Source: Hyalangium ruber | Lineage (GTDB): Bacteria > Myxococcota > Myxococcia > Myxococcales > Myxococcaceae | Direction of reading: 5' to 3' | NCBI RefSeq assembly: GCF_034259325.1 | Contig: NZ_JAXIVS010000003.1 | Location: 1-64,000 of the forward strand | Length of the DNA: 64,000 nt | Part shown: positions 52,981 through 61,573 of the stretch, piece by piece | How the letters are laid out: the number at the start of each line of letters is the position of its first letter | Numbering within the stretch: position 1 is the first letter of the stretch | Position numbers and translations under genes: made by a program | Notes under the pieces: model-generated | The model's database searches: none | Told to the model about the DNA's origin: nothing | The model's input: the letters and a program-made list of their open reading frames with translations, nothing else

Positions 52981-53010
52981 CACACCACCCAAGCCATCCC
53001 CCCGCGAGGC

Positions 53011-53649
53011 CTAGTGGAGCTTGGGAGGGCGTGGCCCCACCTCTCGGGCCACGCGGGGTTTGGGCGTCACCATCCGGGTAATTCCGTAAAACAACTGATC
53101 CTCGGTATACACCTTGCGAACCCGCGAGGTGCCGGGGATGTAGGAGGGGCCGGGCCGCTCCAACCATTGCAGCATCCGCACCTCGCCGCGGTGGGCGAAG
53201 GTGGCCTTGAGCTCCCGGGGACACACCTTGAGGTAGCGGCGCACCAGGGGACGCAGACGGCGGGTGAAGTCCTTGCCCAACACGTCATGCCGGCGCCCGG
53301 CGTGCAGGGTGCCATCAAACCGGCGCGAGCAATGGAACAGTTCGTGGATGACCGTCTCGATGCGGGCCTTGGCGGTGGAGCCCCGGAAGAAGAGCGGGCG
53401 CAGGGTGATGCAGTAGAGCATGCGCCGGCCCTTGATGCGGACGATGGGCTTGCGCCGACCGCTGCGGTCCATGCTCTTGCCGCCCCGGAAGCACAGGGGC
53501 TTGACGGTGCCACGCGAGGCCCGGCGCGCCTCGCCAGCGATGACGAGGATGCGGCCGGCCCGAATGTGGCTGAACTCCGGCAGGCGGACCGAGATGTCTC
53601 GGATCAGGGCGCGGAGCGCCTTGTTGAAGTTGGGGCGGCGAGGGGCCAC
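53011..53649 (-). CDS. basic HExxH zinc-metallopeptidase-like protein (SprT-like)
   Basis: A 212-aa, strongly basic protein. The start is uncertain: GTG 53649 is chosen because it avoids the divergent LEA2 gene; another in-frame GTG lies near 53706. The motif VIHELFHCSRRFDG (HExxH) followed by RRHD about 10 residues on suggests a zinc site. Around it are strands (RILVIAGEARRASRGTVKPL; KPIVRIKGRRMLYCITLRPL) and a C-terminus rich in Arg/Lys/Pro. SprT-like and related putative metallopeptidases have this small size and basic nature. No signal peptide, so it would act in the cytoplasm, perhaps on nucleic-acid-bound proteins. Confidence 0.65.
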   Translation of the reverse strand: MAPRRPNFNKALRALIRDISVRLPEFSHIRAGRILVIAGEARRASRGTVKPLCFRGGKSMDRSGRRKPIVRIKGRRMLYCITLRPLFFRGSTAKARIETVIHELFHCSRRFDGTLHAGRRHDVLGKDFTRRLRPLVRRYLKVCPRELKATFAHRGEVRMLQWLERPGPSYIPGTSRVRKVYTEDQLFYGITRMVTPKPRVAREVGPRPPKLH

Positions 53650-53714
53650 GAGTGGTGGACAGTCTAGCGGAAAAGCTCTTGGCGCGGCCGGGAGGCTCTT
53701 CACAATGTCACCCT

Positions 53715-54551
53715 GTGAAGCCCTCGACCCTGAGCCCTTGCCTCGCTGTTGCCCTGTTCTCTTGTTTGTGGCTGGGGTGCGCCTCTGCGCCCTCCCGGCC
53801 CGAGAACCCTCCAACCCTGGCCCTCCAGGAGACCACGGTGGCCTCCCAGGGCCTGACGGACGCCACCGTGCGCTATGCCGGCCAGGTAGTGAGCCCCAGC
53901 CCCGGGGTGCTGGAGAAGGCCGACTACGAGCTCGTCTCGGACGGCCAGGTGGTGAAGACGGGCACGGCGGCGCTGAACGTGCCGCTCACGGCGGGGCAGC
54001 CCACGGCGTTCTCCTTCGAGGAGCGGGCGGCCTACGTGCGCGGCTCGGAGGACCTCAAGGCGATGAGCGAGCGCGGGGGCACCCTGCTGATGGCGCTGAG
54101 AGGCACGCTCACGGTGCGCTCGGGGCAGACGGTGGAGACGCTGCCGTTCGCCGCCTCGCGGGCGGTGCGCGTGCCCCGGCTGCCGGAGGTGGTGGTGGAG
54201 AGCCTGGACGCGGCGCGCTACTCGGCCGAGGAGGTGAACCTCACCCTGCGCCTGGGGGTGAAGAACCCCAACCCGTTCCCGCTGCGGCTGGAGGGGCTGC
54301 GCTACACGTTGAGCGTGGCCGGCAAGCCCCTGGACGAGGGCACGCTGGCGAAGGCGGACACGGTGGATGCCTCGGCGACGGGGGTGTACCCGCTGGAGGC
54401 CTCGGTGACGGCGGCCACGCTGGGGCCGGAGGCCAAGGCGCTCATCGCCAAGGGGACACTGCCTTACCAGGTGAAGGGAGAGGTGAAGGGCCCGCTGTTG
54501 AGCCTGCCCTACACGCTGGAAGGGAGCGTGAAGCTCAACGTGTCCAGGTAG
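53715..54551 (+). CDS. LEA2/WHy-domain lipoprotein
   Basis: A 278-aa product from GTG 53715 with a lipoprotein signal (KPSTLSPCLAVALFSCLWLG then Cys). Two LEA2 (water stress and hypersensitive response) beta domains follow: LALQETTVASQGLTDATVRY, then LPEVVVESLDAARYSAEEVN with the hallmark VKNPNPFPLRLEGLRYTLSV. LEA2 domains are found in desiccation proteins and in bacterial envelope lipoproteins. The next gene, aat, begins 9 bp later, so they may share a message although their roles differ. Confidence 0.85.
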   Translation: MKPSTLSPCLAVALFSCLWLGCASAPSRPENPPTLALQETTVASQGLTDATVRYAGQVVSPSPGVLEKADYELVSDGQVVKTGTAALNVPLTAGQPTAFSFEERAAYVRGSEDLKAMSERGGTLLMALRGTLTVRSGQTVETLPFAASRAVRVPRLPEVVVESLDAARYSAEEVNLTLRLGVKNPNPFPLRLEGLRYTLSVAGKPLDEGTLAKADTVDASATGVYPLEASVTAATLGPEAKALIAKGTLPYQVKGEVKGPLLSLPYTLEGSVKLNVSR

Positions 54552-54560
54552 TCTGGGGCC

Positions 54561-55244
54561 GTGCCCATCTACCTGCTGGACCCCGAGGATCCGGAGTCCT
54601 TCCCACCGCCCGAGAAGGCGGACCGTACCGGCCTGCTCGCGGTGGGAGGAGACCTGAGCCCGGAGCGGCTGCTGGCCGCGTACGCGCGCGGCATCTTCCC
54701 CTGGTACAGCGAGGGCCAGCCCATCCTCTGGCACTCGCCCAACCCGCGCTTCGTATTGGAGCCGGAGAAGCTCCACGTGGGCCGCAGCCTGCGCAAGGTG
54801 CTCAACGCGGGTGCCTACGAGGTGCGCTGGGACACGGCGTTCGCGGACGTCATCACCGCGTGCTCGCAGGTGCCGCGGCCGGGGCAGACGGGCACGTGGA
54901 TTACGGACGAAATGCTGCAGGCGTACGTCACGCTGCACCGGATGGGCTTCGCGCACTCCATCGAGGCATGGGCGGGGGGCGAGCTGAAGGGCGGGCTCTA
55001 CGGCGTGTCGCTGGGGGCGGCCTTCTTCGGCGAGAGCATGTTCGCGCGGGCGCCGGACGCCTCGAAGGCAGCGTTCGCCACGGCGGTGGAGCGCTTCGTG
55101 GAGTGGGGCTTCCAGCTCATCGACTGCCAGGTGGAGACGGAGCACCTGGCGCGCTTTGGGGCCGAGCAGTGGCCCCGCCGCCGTTTCCTCACCGCGCTCG
55201 AACGGGCGCTGAAGGAGCCCACCCGCCGAGGCCCGTGGACGTAG
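54561..55244 (+). CDS. aat: leucyl/phenylalanyl-tRNA-protein transferase
   Basis: A 227-aa cytosolic enzyme from GTG 54561 that adds Leu or Phe to N-terminal Arg or Lys of proteins, marking them for ClpS/ClpAP (the bacterial N-end rule). Family motifs are all present: GLLAVGGDLSPERLLAAYAR, GIFPWYSEGQPILWHSPNPR, then WITDEMLQAYVTLHRMGFAH, SIEAWAGGELKGGLYGVSLG and FFGESMF, with LIDCQVETEHLARFGA near the C-terminus. The length is normal. Confidence 0.97.
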   Translation: MPIYLLDPEDPESFPPPEKADRTGLLAVGGDLSPERLLAAYARGIFPWYSEGQPILWHSPNPRFVLEPEKLHVGRSLRKVLNAGAYEVRWDTAFADVITACSQVPRPGQTGTWITDEMLQAYVTLHRMGFAHSIEAWAGGELKGGLYGVSLGAAFFGESMFARAPDASKAAFATAVERFVEWGFQLIDCQVETEHLARFGAEQWPRRRFLTALERALKEPTRRGPWT

Positions 55245-55325
55245 GCCCAGGAGTGCAGGGCAACCCGCTCCTCCGCGGACTGATCGTGTACCGTCAGCCG
55301 TCCCACGAACCCGAGGCCTGTGCTC

Positions 55326-55958
55326 ATGAACCCACGTGTACTCGCGACGCTCTCCTTGCTCTCTCTCTCGCTCGTGGCACCTCCTGCGGTGGCGCAAGCT
55401 TCCACTTCGGACGACTCGGAGGCTCAGGGGGACCGTCCTGTCCAGGGCACGGGCTTTGCGTTCGCGATACGCGGTGGGTTCGGCTTGCCGCTGGGCAACG
55501 TGGAAGGTGGCAACGGGACTGAACCGGTGCGGATGAAGGACGTCGTCAACGGCATCGCCCCCGTGCAGCTCGATGCGGGGTACTTCCTCGGCTCGAGCCT
55601 CTATCTCGGCGCCTCCTTCCAGTATGGCAGGGCATTGCTCGCCGACGCCTGCCCCGAGGGCACGAACTGCAGCGCGACCGACCTGCGGTTCGGCGCCAAC
55701 GTCAGCCTCCATCTCCCGACTTCCGGCAAGTGGAGCCCTTGGCTGGGGGTGGGAATCGGGTACGAGTTCTTCAAGCCGAGGAGCGAGTCCTTCAAGGGCG
55801 TGGAGTTCAACGGGCAGCTCGGGGCCGACTACCACCTCAGCGGGCCGGTGTGGGCCGGGCCCTTCGCGACGTTCACGACCGGCAAGTTCTCGAACGTCAC
55901 CGAGAAGCAATCCCACTCCTGGCTCATGGGCGGACTTCGCTTGCTGATGCGGCACTGA
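55326..55958 (+). CDS. outer-membrane beta-barrel protein (OmpA-barrel-like)
   Basis: A 210-aa product from ATG 55326 (a GTG 6 bp earlier would add two residues) with a signal ending PPAVAQA. After a short acidic linker come strands typical of an eight-stranded barrel: GFAFAIRGGFGLPLGNVEGG, LDAGYFLGSSLYLGASFQYG, LRFGANVSLHLP, WSPWLGVGIGYEFFKPR, FNGQLGADYHLSGPVWAGPF. One Cys pair (DACPEGTNCS). Not clearly related to the barrel at 38295. A standalone gene, 81 bp after aat. Confidence 0.8.
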   Translation: MNPRVLATLSLLSLSLVAPPAVAQASTSDDSEAQGDRPVQGTGFAFAIRGGFGLPLGNVEGGNGTEPVRMKDVVNGIAPVQLDAGYFLGSSLYLGASFQYGRALLADACPEGTNCSATDLRFGANVSLHLPTSGKWSPWLGVGIGYEFFKPRSESFKGVEFNGQLGADYHLSGPVWAGPFATFTTGKFSNVTEKQSHSWLMGGLRLLMRH

Positions 55959-56014
55959 GGCGCTGGCACCGCGAGGAGGAGCACGATGACGGTTCGCGAG
56001 ATCCTCCGAGGACT

Positions 56015-58390
56015 ATGAGCTTGCCGCTGGACAGAAGCGCCGCCGCGCCTGTGTCACTGCTGCGGCTCATCTGGCGATCCTATCTCACGAGCGCGCTCGT
56101 CCCAGTCTTCTTCATCGAGCTGGCGCTCATCGCCGCCTATTTCATCACCAACAGCGTCATCCGTGAGCAGAACATCACCACCCAGCAACGTCTAGCGACC
56201 GAGCAGCTTCAATATATCGCCCATCAACAAGCCGAGCACATCAGCTCACAGCTCGCCTCCGTGGCCTCTAACGTGGACCTGCTCCGCCGCCATGCCGAGC
56301 GCGCGTTCGTAACGCCGTTCGTCCCAGATGCCGAAGAGTCCTCGCGCTATGCCCTCTCCCTGGAAGGCGCGCTCCATACGACGCATGGACTCCCCGGCCG
56401 GGCCGCTCTGATTTATTCCAAGCCCTCCCGCATCAGCGAGTCTGAGCGCACCAAGGCTCTTCAGTTCGCTCAGCTTGATCCATTGCTCCAGAGTCTCGTG
56501 GAGACGCAGCCGCTGGTAACCCAGGCCTATGTCGACACCGCGGATCACCTGACCCGGTTCTACCCATACAGAGAATATGAAGACGTCATCGCGGCGTCAG
56601 GCCCTGGCTACGATTTCTCCATCTACAGCTACTATTACGAGGCTGACGCGACCCACAATCCAGAGCGCAAGGTCGTCTGGACAGACGTGCATGTCGATAC
56701 AGCAGGTCAGGGGTGGATGGTTTCGGCCACCGCCCCTATCTACCCAGGGAGTGGCGATCGCATGGAGGGTGTAGCGGGCCTGGATGTCACCATCGACCGC
56801 CTCACCAACCAGGTGCTCCAGTTACACTTTCCGTGGAACGGCTACGGAATGCTGGTGGGGAAGGACGGCACCATCCTCGCTCTCACCACCCAGGGGGAGC
56901 GGGACTGGAAGTTGAAGGAACTCAGCGACTATTCCTACCACGAGCCCATCCGGCAAGACACGTTCAAGCCGGACACCTTCAACCTGCTCAAACGCGAGGA
57001 CGGCCGCGCACTTGGCCAGCAGCTGGCCTCCGCTCAGCAGGGACTGGAGACCGTGACACTGGCAGGGCGCAGCAAGCAGGTGGCATGGTCCACCGTGAAA
57101 AGCACGGATTGGAAACTGCTGGTTGTCGTGGACGAGGCAGACATCTTCGCGGAGGCCTATGAGCTCAACAGGCGCGTCCTCCGTGTGGGCCTGGGCATGA
57201 TCGCGGGGCTGATCCTCTTCTATGCCCTGTTCTTCGGGTGGCTTTACCAGAAGGTGCGCCGAATGAGTGGCTTGCTCGCGGAGCCTCTGCTGGACCTGGA
57301 GTCCATGATGCAGCGGATTGGCCAGGGCGAGTACACCCAGCCCCGGCCTACCTATCCCATCATCGAGTTACAGCGCACCGGAGAGGGGCTGGTCCAGATG
57401 GGCCAACACATGGGCCAGAGCAACGCGTCCTTGCAGCAGGCCCGCACGGATCTGGAGCAACTCAACCTGAAGCTGGAGGAGCGCATCCAACACCGCACCC
57501 GCGAACTGGAGATGGCCAACGCCGCCCTCAACCAGGAGAACACGGCCAAGCAGGGCCTCATCCAGGAACTGCAGCGCACGCAGAACCAGCTCATCCAGTC
57601 GGAGAAGCTGGCTTCCCTGGCCCATCTCACCTCGGGCATCGCGCACGAACTCAAGAACCCGCTCAATTTGATCAACAACCTGTCGGAGGCCAGTATCGAG
57701 CTATCCCAGGAACTGGGGCGGACGCTGCGGGAGCGGCCCCAGGTCCTTCTGAGCGAGGTCCAGGACATCATCATGGACTTCATGCGGAATGCGGCCATCG
57801 TCCACCAGCACGGGGTGCGGGCAGACCACATCATCCGGAGCATGATGGAGCATGCCCAGGGCCGAACCGGGGCGCTCGAGCCAACGGACGTAAAGCCGCT
57901 CCTGGAGCATTACCTGACGCTGACCTACGCAGTGGAGCGTGCCCGCTCTCCGCGGCTCGAAGTGACGTTCGTGCGAGAGTTCGACCCGACAGTGGGGAAG
58001 GTGCAGGCGATGCCCCAGCAGTTGGGGCGCGTGCTTCAGAACCTCATCCACAATGCCATGGATGCCGTGTCGATGAAGCAGCGCCAATCCACCCATGACT
58101 ACGTTCCCACCATTACCCTGCGCACCTGTCGCGAGGGCGGCAACGTCGTCCTCCAAGTAGAGGACAATGGGCCAGGCATCCCGAAGGACCTCCACAGCCG
58201 CATCTTCGAGCCGTTCTTCACCACGAAGCCACCAGGAGGTGGCAACACGGGACTGGGCCTGTCGCTGAGCTACGACATCGTCAAACTCCACGGCGGAAAC
58301 CTGACGGTGGAAAGCGAGCTGGGCCAATACACTCGCTTCACCGTGAGCCTCCCCGCCTGCGATACCCCACAGGTCGTCACGGCTGGATAG
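56015..58390 (+). CDS. membrane histidine kinase with Cache-type sensor
   Basis: A 791-aa protein from ATG 56015 (MSLPLDRS). It has a helix at about 20-45 (ALVPVFFIELALIAAYFITN), a periplasmic dCache-like domain to about 380 (QAYVDTADHLTRFYPYREYE; GWMVSATAPIYPGSGDRMEG), then a second helix (VGLGMIAGLILFYALFFGWL) with a HAMP-like segment and coiled coil. The kinase core has H-box SGIAHELKNPLNLINNLSEA, N-box NLIHNAMDAV, G1 DNGPGIPKDL and G2 GGGNTGLGLSLSYDIVKLHG. Cache domains bind small extracellular ligands. No receiver is encoded next to it. The N-terminal half is less GC-rich than its neighbours. Confidence 0.92.
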   Translation: MSLPLDRSAAAPVSLLRLIWRSYLTSALVPVFFIELALIAAYFITNSVIREQNITTQQRLATEQLQYIAHQQAEHISSQLASVASNVDLLRRHAERAFVTPFVPDAEESSRYALSLEGALHTTHGLPGRAALIYSKPSRISESERTKALQFAQLDPLLQSLVETQPLVTQAYVDTADHLTRFYPYREYEDVIAASGPGYDFSIYSYYYEADATHNPERKVVWTDVHVDTAGQGWMVSATAPIYPGSGDRMEGVAGLDVTIDRLTNQVLQLHFPWNGYGMLVGKDGTILALTTQGERDWKLKELSDYSYHEPIRQDTFKPDTFNLLKREDGRALGQQLASAQQGLETVTLAGRSKQVAWSTVKSTDWKLLVVVDEADIFAEAYELNRRVLRVGLGMIAGLILFYALFFGWLYQKVRRMSGLLAEPLLDLESMMQRIGQGEYTQPRPTYPIIELQRTGEGLVQMGQHMGQSNASLQQARTDLEQLNLKLEERIQHRTRELEMANAALNQENTAKQGLIQELQRTQNQLIQSEKLASLAHLTSGIAHELKNPLNLINNLSEASIELSQELGRTLRERPQVLLSEVQDIIMDFMRNAAIVHQHGVRADHIIRSMMEHAQGRTGALEPTDVKPLLEHYLTLTYAVERARSPRLEVTFVREFDPTVGKVQAMPQQLGRVLQNLIHNAMDAVSMKQRQSTHDYVPTITLRTCREGGNVVLQVEDNGPGIPKDLHSRIFEPFFTTKPPGGGNTGLGLSLSYDIVKLHGGNLTVESELGQYTRFTVSLPACDTPQVVTAG

Positions 58391-58592
58391 CCTGGGCGAG
58401 GGACTGGGCCAAAGCGGCAGTGAGCGGGGGCCCCGAGGCAAGGGGTTATGCCTGGCGAAGCAGCGAGCAGGCGTCGTAGGGTGTACTCCGGACCGCTCGA
58501 CTCCCTGCTCGGGGCATGCGAAACGCAGGGTGCGGCGAAGGCTGCCAGAGCTGGCGCCCGCCGCGCGACGGCCCGACGGAGCAGATGCACCT

Positions 58593-59993
58593 ATGGAAGT
58601 AGCAGCTACGCCGCAGTCAGCTGTGCAGGCCCCGCCTCCCGTAGGGCTGTTCCGGCTGACCTGGCCGATCTTCTTGGAGCTCCTACTGTTCATGCTGATG
58701 GGGACGTCGGACACGCTCATGTTGAGCGGCGTCTCGGACGATGCCGTCTCCGCGGTGGGAGTGGTCAATCAGTACGTCTTCATCTGCATCATGGCCACGG
58801 GCGTCATCAGCCACGGTGCCGCCATCGTGGTCGCCCAGTACATCGTCGCCCGCAAGGTGCAGGAGGCCGCCCGAATCTCGGCGCTCGCCATCACGATGAA
58901 CCTCTGCCTGGGGTTCATGGTCAGCGCGGGGTTGCTGCTGTTCGGAGACGCCATCCTGGGTGGGATGAACCTGCAGGGGCCCGTGCTGGCGCATGCGACG
59001 ACGTATCTGCACCTGGTGGGAGGCTTCCTCTTCTTTCAGGCGCTCATCAACGTCCTGTCCGGCCTGCTGCGCACCTACGGCTTCACCCGGCAGTCGATGT
59101 TGGTCTCGCTGGGCATGAACGTGCTGCACGTAGCGGCCAACTACGCCCTCATCTTCGGCCACTTCGGCTTGCCGGAGCTGGGAGTGACGGGCGCGGCGCT
59201 CTCCACCGTGCTGAGTCGAGCCATCGCGGTCGGTGTATTCGCATGGATGCTCTACCGCCTCATGCCGATCCGGATGGAGTTCGGGGACTACGTGCGGTTC
59301 TCGAAGGAGTACGTCCGCAAGATCCTCAAGGTGGGCGTCCCCGCCGCGGTCGAGCAGCTCACCTATCAGGGCTGCCAGACGGTGTTCCTTTACTACATCA
59401 CCTTCCTCGGCACGGTGGCCCTGGCGTCCAGGCAATATGCCTTCGCCATCTCCCAGTATGTCTTCCTGTGCAGCCTGGCGATTGGGATGGGAACCGCCAT
59501 CATCGTCGGGCGCATGGTGGGCGCCCGCCGCCCTGAGGACGCGTACCGCCAGGCCCTGCAGAGCCTGAAGTGGGGCGTGGGCATCACCCTCGCGGTGGAT
59601 GTGACGGCCATCCTCTTCCGCGAGCCGCTGGTGGGACTGTTCACGGACAACGGCGACATCCGCCAGGTCACCGCCCAGCTCATCGTCCTGAGCATCCTCC
59701 TGGAGACGGGCCGGTCCTTCAACCTGGTCCTGGTGAACGCGCTGCGGGCCGCTGGAGACGCCACCTTCACCGTCTACATGGGCATCGTCTCGATGGTGTG
59801 TATGAGCCTGCCGCTGGGCTACTTCCTGGTGTTCCGGATGAACCTGGGACTGCCGGGGGTCTGGCTTGCCATCGCGGCGGATGAGTGGCTCCGCGGCGTC
59901 ACCATGTGGCTCCGGTGGCGAAGCCGAGCCTGGGAGCGGCACTCGCTCGTCGAGCAAGAGGCGCAGCCCGCCGCGGTGACCGTCGGAGGATAG
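58593..59993 (+). CDS. MATE-family multidrug/toxin exporter
   Basis: A 466-aa protein with twelve helices, from ATG 58593 (MEVAATP). Family features are LFRLTWPIFLELLLFMLMGT followed by DTLMLSGVSDDAVSAVGVVN, the central LGTVALASRQYAFAISQYVF and IGMGTAIIVGRMVGA, and late helices with VNALRAAGDATFTVYMGIVS. It would expel drugs or metabolites using Na+ or H+. The frame start at 58530 is not supported. About 200 bp upstream contain no other gene. Confidence 0.92.
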   Translation: MEVAATPQSAVQAPPPVGLFRLTWPIFLELLLFMLMGTSDTLMLSGVSDDAVSAVGVVNQYVFICIMATGVISHGAAIVVAQYIVARKVQEAARISALAITMNLCLGFMVSAGLLLFGDAILGGMNLQGPVLAHATTYLHLVGGFLFFQALINVLSGLLRTYGFTRQSMLVSLGMNVLHVAANYALIFGHFGLPELGVTGAALSTVLSRAIAVGVFAWMLYRLMPIRMEFGDYVRFSKEYVRKILKVGVPAAVEQLTYQGCQTVFLYYITFLGTVALASRQYAFAISQYVFLCSLAIGMGTAIIVGRMVGARRPEDAYRQALQSLKWGVGITLAVDVTAILFREPLVGLFTDNGDIRQVTAQLIVLSILLETGRSFNLVLVNALRAAGDATFTVYMGIVSMVCMSLPLGYFLVFRMNLGLPGVWLAIAADEWLRGVTMWLRWRSRAWERHSLVEQEAQPAAVTVGG

Positions 59994-60003
59994 TGCCCGA
60001 GCG

Positions 60004-60420
60004 CTACTTGTGAAGCGCCAGGCCCTTCACGGCCTTGTCGACCTGCTTCCGGTCACCGCGCACCGCGAGCCCCACCAGATCGAGGTCCTCCGGGTTCTCG
60101 GCCCCCAGCGCCGCGCGGTTCGCCTCATCATTGCCCGTGGCGAACATGGGGCCCACGTAGACGGCGGCAGTCAGTCCGCGTTCGACGGCGGCACGATGCG
60201 CGCTCTGGAGCTCCGCTCGGGTGGCGCTGAAGACGAGCATCGGCTGACCGAGCAGCCGGCAATAGCGCCTCCCCGCGGCATCCTCGTAGGGCTCGCCGAT
60301 GGCTTCCGGGGCCGCGGCGGCGATCCCCGTGGCAAGGAAGGCGGTGACATTCAACTTCTGCCAGATGGCGAGGTCCTCGCGCACGATGAGCGCGACCTTG
60401 GTCGTGAAGGTCTCGGGCAT
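60004..60420 (-). CDS. DUF2000 protein
   Basis: A 138-aa protein whose core (KVALIVREDLAIWQKLNVTA, FLATGIAAAAPEAIGEPYED, YCRLLGQPMLVFSATRAEL) matches DUF2000, a small peptidyl-tRNA-hydrolase-like fold of unknown role. It begins 27 bp after the AraC-type gene in the same direction, a pairing seen in several genomes, so it is probably the regulator's partner or target. Confidence 0.85.
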   Translation of the reverse strand: MPETFTTKVALIVREDLAIWQKLNVTAFLATGIAAAAPEAIGEPYEDAAGRRYCRLLGQPMLVFSATRAELQSAHRAAVERGLTAAVYVGPMFATGNDEANRAALGAENPEDLDLVGLAVRGDRKQVDKAVKGLALHK

Positions 60421-60447
60421 GGTTCTCTCCGCTGTGGAGGCACATCC

Positions 60448-61347
60448 TCAGCGGTCGAGGAACTTCCCGTCTGGAACGTTTGTGCAGATTGCGCGGTAGG
60501 CCGCCGGGGTCAACCCGAACGCGCGGCGGAACCAACGCCCCAGGTGACTTTGATCGGCAAAGCCCACGGCGGCGGCAACGGACGCGGGTGCTTCACCCAT
60601 GGCAAGCCTCCGACGCGCGGCGGCGAGACGCAGCTGCACGAGGTAGGCGTGCGGCGGTAACCCATAGGCCGCGCGAAAAGCCCGAGACAGCTGGAAGCGG
60701 TCCGCTCCGCAGAGTCGAGCGAGCGCGTCCAGCCCCAGGTCCTGCTCCATGTGCTCACGCAGCAGCTCACGGGCTCGCCGCGCGGCGCGGGTTGCCGTCT
60801 CCCCCACCCTGACGACCTCGGATGCGCCGAAGTGTGAATTGAGGGCCGCCGCCAGCGCATCCAACGCCCCATCCCGCGCGAGCCTCGACTCGGGCTGGTG
60901 GAGCCTCCAGAACGCCCGGCGGATGGCTGCCGCGAGCCGCGGTTCATCATTGAGGGTGGCGCGGAAGCCGGCCTGGTGGAGTGAGAAGGTGCCGTCCGCC
61001 ACCCGGGTACAGCTCTGGGTCACCCAGGCGGGATCCAGGTAGAGCATCAAATACGTAAAGCCCGCCTCATCCCGAGCCTGTCCATCATGAATCTCTCCGG
61101 GCTCGATCAGGATGACGCGACCCGGCGTGCTGCGATGCAGCGCCCTCCGACACGAGAACTCCTGGAGCCCCTGCTCCGTCACCCCAACGAGATACGCATC
61201 ATGGAAGTGCGGGTCATAGGCGTGGCCGGTGAAGTGCGCCCGGATGGTCTCGATGCCCGTGGCCGAATCGCGTGAGACGTCGACCCAGTCCTTGCCGGGC
61301 TGGGAAGCGGGGGAACGGCTCGGAGAGGGCAGGTTCGGTCCAGGCAT
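60448..61347 (-). CDS. AraC-family regulator with cupin sensor domain
   Basis: A 299-aa protein. The N-terminal cupin-like part includes FTGHAYDPHFHDAYLVGVTE, SCRRALHRSTPGRVILIEPG and EIHDGQARDEAG. The C-terminal HTH pair is LDALARLCGADRFQLSRAFR and VAAAVGFADQSHLGRWFRRA, then GLTPAAYRAI. It is divergent from the crotonase operon and leads the two-gene unit with DUF2000. Confidence 0.92.
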   Translation of the reverse strand: MPGPNLPSPSRSPASQPGKDWVDVSRDSATGIETIRAHFTGHAYDPHFHDAYLVGVTEQGLQEFSCRRALHRSTPGRVILIEPGEIHDGQARDEAGFTYLMLYLDPAWVTQSCTRVADGTFSLHQAGFRATLNDEPRLAAAIRRAFWRLHQPESRLARDGALDALAAALNSHFGASEVVRVGETATRAARRARELLREHMEQDLGLDALARLCGADRFQLSRAFRAAYGLPPHAYLVQLRLAAARRRLAMGEAPASVAAAVGFADQSHLGRWFRRAFGLTPAAYRAICTNVPDGKFLDR

Positions 61348-61510
61348 CTCGCATCGGGACCCAGAGCACTTGCTCTAGATCTGGAGGATGTAGGGTCCGA
61401 CCCGAAACGACCGCGAGTCAACTGCTGGAGTCCCCGCACGCCTCCCCCAAGCTGACGCACCGCTCCAAGGCCCAGGTAGGCTCGCGGAGGCAAACCCCCG
61501 TGGTTTTCTC

Positions 61511-61543
61511 GCTATTGACACTCCGCCAATAAGCTCCCATCAT
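61511..61543 (+). promoter_or_regulatory. candidate sigma-70 promoter with overlapping TetR-type operator
   Basis: TTGACA (61515-61520) and CATCAT (61538-61543) are separated by exactly 17 bp, upstream of the crotonase gene at 61574. An inverted repeat, GCTATTG (61511-61517) against CAATAAGC (61527-61534) with one bulged base, covers the -35 box and spacer. This is the expected place for the TetR regulator encoded in the same operon to bind. Confidence 0.5.
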
Positions 61544-61573
61544 CAAGCTGACAGGAGCGCAGAGGCCCCATTC

